Under the pieces are notes generated by a model. It ran no database searches and was not told the origin of the DNA. It saw nothing but the letters and a program-made list of their open reading frames with translations. Both the position numbers and the translations under genes were made by a program. This document shows positions 49,607 through 53,405 of a stretch of 53,405 bases of DNA, one piece after another. Each line of letters begins with the position of its first letter. Position 1 is the first letter of the stretch. This DNA comes from Wolbachia endosymbiont of Litomosoides brasiliensis (GTDB lineage Bacteria > Pseudomonadota > Alphaproteobacteria > Rickettsiales > Anaplasmataceae), in NCBI RefSeq assembly GCF_013366805.1, contig NZ_WQMO01000006.1:1-53405 (forward strand), read 5' to 3'.

Positions 49607-50585
49607 ATATTAAACTTTGGTGTAGGACGCTGGATTATTATCTTATCCTTCCAGTAGTTTTTTATTAACTATAAGCTTCATTCTTGTCTATTCGGCAAGC
49701 CCTGTAATTGCACAGCGTCTTTCTTTGCCACAAGATTACTTTATATAGTTCTATCATTGATTACCTTAGTGACATTTTCTTTTCTCAATACAAAAACCAT
49801 ACTTAACCTCTCGTTTGCAAGTCTTACTTTATTTATTATTTTAATGGTAGGCGTATTAATACTTGGTATAGAGACAAAAGGCATAAAACGTTGGTTGCAT
49901 ATTATTAAAATTTCAGTTCAACCTTTTGAGTTTGTGTGGAATAAAGCTTAAGATATACATATCAATTATAATATTTATACTAATCTTCATGTTGTTACTT
50001 TTACAACCTGATTTCAGTATGTCTGTACTTTTAGTGTATTCTTTCATTGGTCAAATGTTTGTTGCATGTGTACCACTTTTATACTTTCTATGTATAGCGG
50101 GAATAGTCGTAACTGGAATTACAACAGCCTGCTTATGTTTTCCACATATGAAATAAAGGATTTATAACTTTACACAGCATGATAATTTTCAAGTTATAAA
50201 ATCATTGGGAGAATTCAAAAAAGGTCAGTTAACTGGTGTTAGGCCTGGTAAAGGCAGTATAAAGATCTTTCTCCCTGATTATCACACAGATTTTGTATTT
50301 TCTGTTTTAGCGGAGGAATTTGGTTTGATTATTATTTGATCACATTGATGTTATTTGGCATCATTTCTGCTCGCTTGCTTTATATTGCATATAGAGAAAA
50401 TGAACTATTTAATCTGCTGGTGATTTTGAGTGTCTCAATTCAATTTATTACACAATTTGTAATAAACATAGGGGTAACGTTGAGCGTTTTTCCAACCACT
50501 AGCATAACTTTACCTCTACTTAGCTACGGTGGTTCTTCTCTTTATGTCTTTAAGCATCGCACTTGGCATAATGCTGTCTTTTAGT
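49603..50585 (+). pseudogene. ftsW: Pseudogene of the cell-division lipid II polymerase/flippase family FtsW
   Basis: Starting at an ATG that overlaps the ubiE stop, FtsW-like segments occur in order but in different frames: LDYYLILPVVF, then (after a frameshift at a T run near 49660) ISFILVYSASPVIAQRLSLP; ETKGIKRWLHIIKISVQPFEF (49757-49951); LQPDFSMSVLLVYSFIGQMF (49926-50156); GKGSIKIFLPDYHTDFVFSVLAEEFG near 50240-50330; and LPLLSYGGSS near 50510-50545. The family normally has about 370-400 residues with GLQPSE, PDFG and ISYGGSS blocks, all recognisable. At least four frameshifts or stops disable it. Confidence 0.85.
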
Positions 50586-50726
50586 AGGAACCAGGCTATC
50601 ACATTAAATCTTCGTAAGCGTCTTTCTTTAAAAGACACACTATAAACTAGTTCCTTTATACTATACCTTTCCTCTTTCTCCTAAAACCAAAACTCATATA
50701 CTTAACTTCAGAAACTTCAAAATAAG

Positions 50727-52433
50727 ATGCGATCTAATATCAGGCAATTATTTTATTACATAAAACCTAATCTGCATTATTTTATCATAGCTTTTATTGC
50801 TGTTTTATCTTCAGCTTTAACAATTCTCCTTTTTGGTAGAGGCTTGAGTAACATAATTGATTCTGGTACAGAACACAATTTTACCACCAAGCTATTAGTT
50901 ACTATGTTCATAGTTTTAGTCATTTCTCTCACTGCGTTTATTAGATTGTATTTCATTGGAATTGGCAGCGAGAAAGTTATTGCGAGAATAAGATATGACT
51001 TATATGGAAATATTGCTGATTTGCAACCAAGTTTTTTTGAGAATACAGGTGTTCAAGATGTCATCTCAGCACTAATTACCGATACCTCTGTGCTGCAATC
51101 GATAATGAATAGCAGCTTACTAACCATATTACGAAATTCTGTAATTTTGATTGGTAGTGTTGCCATGCTACTATATACAAACCTGCATTTAACCGCATAT
51201 GCCGCTGCAATAATACCAATACTACTCATTATCATGACTTCACTCGGGAGGAAAGTGCGCAATTATGCATGCTTTGCTCAGAATAAGCTAAGTGAGCTTG
51301 CATCATTTAGCGAAGAAAATTTTAGGTCTATAGTAACTATCAAATCATTTGTATTGGAAGAAAATGAAAAAATCCGTTTTAAAGAGCATCTAGATTCAGT
51401 GTCAAGGTCATACGTGAAATTAGTATTCTTGCGTGCTATTTTAGTGACCTTGGTTATAGCGTGTGTGATAGGCTCATTGGTAGTTTTGCTCTTTTTCGGT
51501 ATTAAAGAAGTCTTAAGTAATAATATAACCATTGGAGAACTATCTTCGTTTGTGTTTTATTCAGCACTTGCAGCAGGAGCTGTAAACAATTTGAGCGATA
51601 ACATCAGTGACCTACAGCGGGGCTTTGGAATAGTAGAGCGTTTGTTTGAACTTAAAAATATGAAAAGCTCCATAATGGATATCGATGATCCTGTAAAAAT
51701 TTGTGGTGTTCAGAAAGGAATTTCCTTTAATAGCGTAACATTCTTTTATGAATCTCGACCTGATAAGCCAGTGCTAGATAATGTGTCATTTTCTATAGAG
51801 ACGGGCCAAGCAGTATCGATCGTTGGCCCATCCGGTAGTGGTAAGAGCACTATTTTAAAGCTTCTACTCCGTTTCCATGATCCAAGCAAAGGCAGCGTCA
51901 CTATTGATGGGTGTAACATTAAATTAATTGCTTTAAGTAATCTTAGATCATTGTTTGGTTTGGTGCCACAGGATCATATGATATTTTCGTGTTCAATACT
52001 GGAGAATATACTATATGGCAAACCAGATGCTGAATATGAGGAAGTGAAGCAAGCAGCTATCAGTGCTTATGCGATGGAATTTATTGAAAAGCTACCTGAT
52101 AAATTTGACACATTTGTAGGAAAAAGAGGATTAAAACTTTCTGAAGGACAAAAACAACGCCTTATAATAGCAAGGGCCATACTAAAAAATCCCCAGATTT
52201 TAATACTGGATGAAGCAACCTCTGCTCTTGATTACAAGAGTGAAAACCTTGTGCAAAAGGCACTAAGTAAACTAATGCAAAACAGAACAACAATCATGAT
52301 TACGCATAGGCTGTCAACCGCACTCAAAACTGATAGGATTATAGTAATTAATCATGGAAAGGTAGAAGAAGTGGGAACTCATGATTCTTTAATGAGTAAA
52401 GATGGATTGTATGCGAAGTTAACGAAAATATAG
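50727..52433 (+). CDS. MsbA-like ABC exporter (fused permease and ATPase)
   Basis: The 568-residue half-transporter has six transmembrane segments in the first 300 residues and a nucleotide-binding domain in the last 240. Walker A is GPSGSGKST (about 366-374), ABC signature LSEGQ (about 471-475), Walker B LILDEA (about 492-497), switch His ITHR (about 530). As a homodimer it would export a lipid or peptide-like molecule from the inner membrane. The membrane half most resembles the lipid-flippase type (MsbA). Since Wolbachia lacks lipopolysaccharide, a lipid A substrate is unlikely. It follows the ftsW pseudogene. Confidence 0.92.
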   Translation: MRSNIRQLFYYIKPNLHYFIIAFIAVLSSALTILLFGRGLSNIIDSGTEHNFTTKLLVTMFIVLVISLTAFIRLYFIGIGSEKVIARIRYDLYGNIADLQPSFFENTGVQDVISALITDTSVLQSIMNSSLLTILRNSVILIGSVAMLLYTNLHLTAYAAAIIPILLIIMTSLGRKVRNYACFAQNKLSELASFSEENFRSIVTIKSFVLEENEKIRFKEHLDSVSRSYVKLVFLRAILVTLVIACVIGSLVVLLFFGIKEVLSNNITIGELSSFVFYSALAAGAVNNLSDNISDLQRGFGIVERLFELKNMKSSIMDIDDPVKICGVQKGISFNSVTFFYESRPDKPVLDNVSFSIETGQAVSIVGPSGSGKSTILKLLLRFHDPSKGSVTIDGCNIKLIALSNLRSLFGLVPQDHMIFSCSILENILYGKPDAEYEEVKQAAISAYAMEFIEKLPDKFDTFVGKRGLKLSEGQKQRLIIARAILKNPQILILDEATSALDYKSENLVQKALSKLMQNRTTIMITHRLSTALKTDRIIVINHGKVEEVGTHDSLMSKDGLYAKLTKI

Positions 52434-52815
52434 TAGGCATGACCTGTTAAAGTGCCATGCAAAACAAAAAAATTCAAATCATACTGCTGTCAATTGGATA
52501 GATGTACTAAACTTAGAATAAAGCCATCAAATTCCTAACTATTTTAACTTATAATAACTTGATATTATTTTTTAAAGGGCATGTCATGATTTATGCTCAC
52601 GGTTTTTTACTATAACAACAATGTATGGCTTCTCATTTATCAGCCTCAGTTTTTCCAATGTGTACACCTTCTTGTTCTACATACACACCTTAGTACTCTT
52701 AACTCATGTCATAATCATTTTAACTCATGTTATAACTACTATGGTACATATCACAACCCTTGCGATGTATTAGGACTTCTTTACTAAGAGATTGCTTTAA
52801 ACAATTTGCACCGAT
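52434..52815. other. Intergenic region without a visible gene
   Basis: This 380-base AT-rich stretch after the ABC transporter holds short direct repeats (aactcatgt.ataa occurs twice near 52700-52735). The plus-strand 64-codon frame at 52593-52787 has a biased composition and no family resemblance. I see no gene here. Confidence 0.4.
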
Positions 52816-52819
52816 TTTC

Positions 52820-53110
52820 ATTGTTAATAGGTTAAATAAGTGGCATTGTAGAATTATTTAATTGAGGAGTGGGAAAGAGAGGTGATAAATTTGCACAAGG
52901 CGCTCTCAAGCAAAGCAATTGTATTATAGACTTTATTACGCAAAAGGCTTCTCGTGTTCTTAATATTGTGGACATTTGTTTAAGAGATATATTCCTGCAG
53001 TCAATTTTAATATTCAGTGCAAATAAACTGTGACCCTTTCCGTTTCTAGGATTAACTGTGCTGTAGAGATAAAAATTTTGTCTGCCTAATTTTACTTTAG
53101 CCTGTGTCCT
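52820..53110 (-). mobile_element. IS630-type C-terminal-half remnant
   Basis: The reverse complement starts at the right end (cattgttaataggttaaat) near 52820 and keeps KVKLGRQNFYLYS, NPRNGKGHSLFAL and the region near ILRTREAFCV. Between them a piece of the catalytic domain is gone. At about 53110 the copy changes to a forward-oriented left end, so only half of the element is present. Confidence 0.78.
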
Positions 53111-53111
53111 A

Positions 53112-53405
53112 ATACCAATTTCTACTATGCAAGGAACAGGTAGATAATAGTGGGAAAAAGCCATGCTGAAGTGAGTAAAATAGCGTTGAAATCAAAATTA
53201 TTGGATGAAAAAGTTGTGAAATCAGCGAAAGAGATGCTGAAGGAAATGTAAAATGACGCATAATGTTGCAAAAAAACTAAATGCTGCAATTGCAGTAAAA
53301 AAGTGCAGCACAACAGCCATAGCAAAAGTATGTTGCATTTCAAGAACAGCACCAACTTCATGAATGAAGCATCTAAAATTTGCAAGAGGAGAAAAATTGT
53401 TCACT
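53112..53405 (+). mobile_element. IS630-type N-terminal half, cut by window end
   Basis: The left end (accaatttctactatgcaagg) is at 53112. The N-terminal region is readable with frameshifts: VKSAKEMLKEM, NAAIAVKKCSTTAIAK, FQEQHQLHE-type, and then the window ends. The minus-strand frames over this region are antisense to it. Confidence 0.8.

Noticed and set aside
1-53405. CRISPR array
   Set aside because: No regularly spaced direct repeats with unique spacers are present; all repeats seen are IS, palindromic or dispersed elements.

Overview
The window is AT-rich and looks like a Wolbachia chromosome (Rickettsiales, Alphaproteobacteria). The evidence is the ribA-virB8-virB9-virB10-virB11-virD4 cluster, AnaplasmataceaeE-type single-copy housekeeping genes, many decayed copies of one IS630-type insertion sequence, and a Wolbachia-type palindromic repeat inside metG. 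The heavy decay of the IS copies and of genes such as ftsW suggests a long-term, probably nematode-associated symbiont. The host assignment is an inference.

Layout. 1-0.75 kb: fused IS630 remnants. 0.8-4.7 kb, minus strand: DEAD-box helicase, cold-shock protein, pmbA, atpG. 4.8-6.6 kb: IS remnants and a dispersed repeat. 6.7-8.0 kb: purA. 8.0-10.2 kb: a shattered unknown gene cut by an IS copy. 10.3-14.0 kb: short glutamine-synthetase-like gene, dnaA, secreted metallophosphoesterase. 14.1-21.5 kb: tRNA-Leu(GAG), ribA and the type IV secretion genes virB8-virD4. 21.6-28.8 kb: prmC, ccmF and secF separated by IS remnants; ccmF and secF both end inside IS terminal repeats. 29.7-33.2 kb: yidC-ribH-nusB, then infA-maf. 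33.2-35.2 kb: a large protein of unknown function. 36.5-41.9 kb: dnaG, a fused rpiB-ubiG gene, metG. 42-44.1 kb: a small membrane protein gene, its decayed paralogue and a stray metG 3' fragment. 44.6-48.4 kb: an alanine/glycine:cation symporter and a Bcr/CflA-type MFS transporter. 48.9-52.4 kb: ubiE, an ftsW pseudogene and an MsbA-like ABC exporter. 52.8 kb to the end: more fused IS remnants.

How the genes fit together. The virB8-D4 genes encode the inner-membrane/periplasmic core, an ATPase and the coupling protein of a type IV secretion system. VirD4 has an unusual acidic repeat tail, and the unknown 634-666 aa protein is a reasonable, unproven effector candidate. ribA and ribH belong to the riboflavin pathway, a vitamin Wolbachia may supply to its host. 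ubiE and the ubiG half of the fusion act in ubiquinone synthesis, ccmF in cytochrome c maturation and atpG in ATP synthase. yidC and secF serve membrane protein insertion and export. Every IS630 copy seen is broken by frameshifts, deletions or inverted fusion, so none can encode an intact transposase. They have nevertheless shaped gene ends and probably rearrangements.
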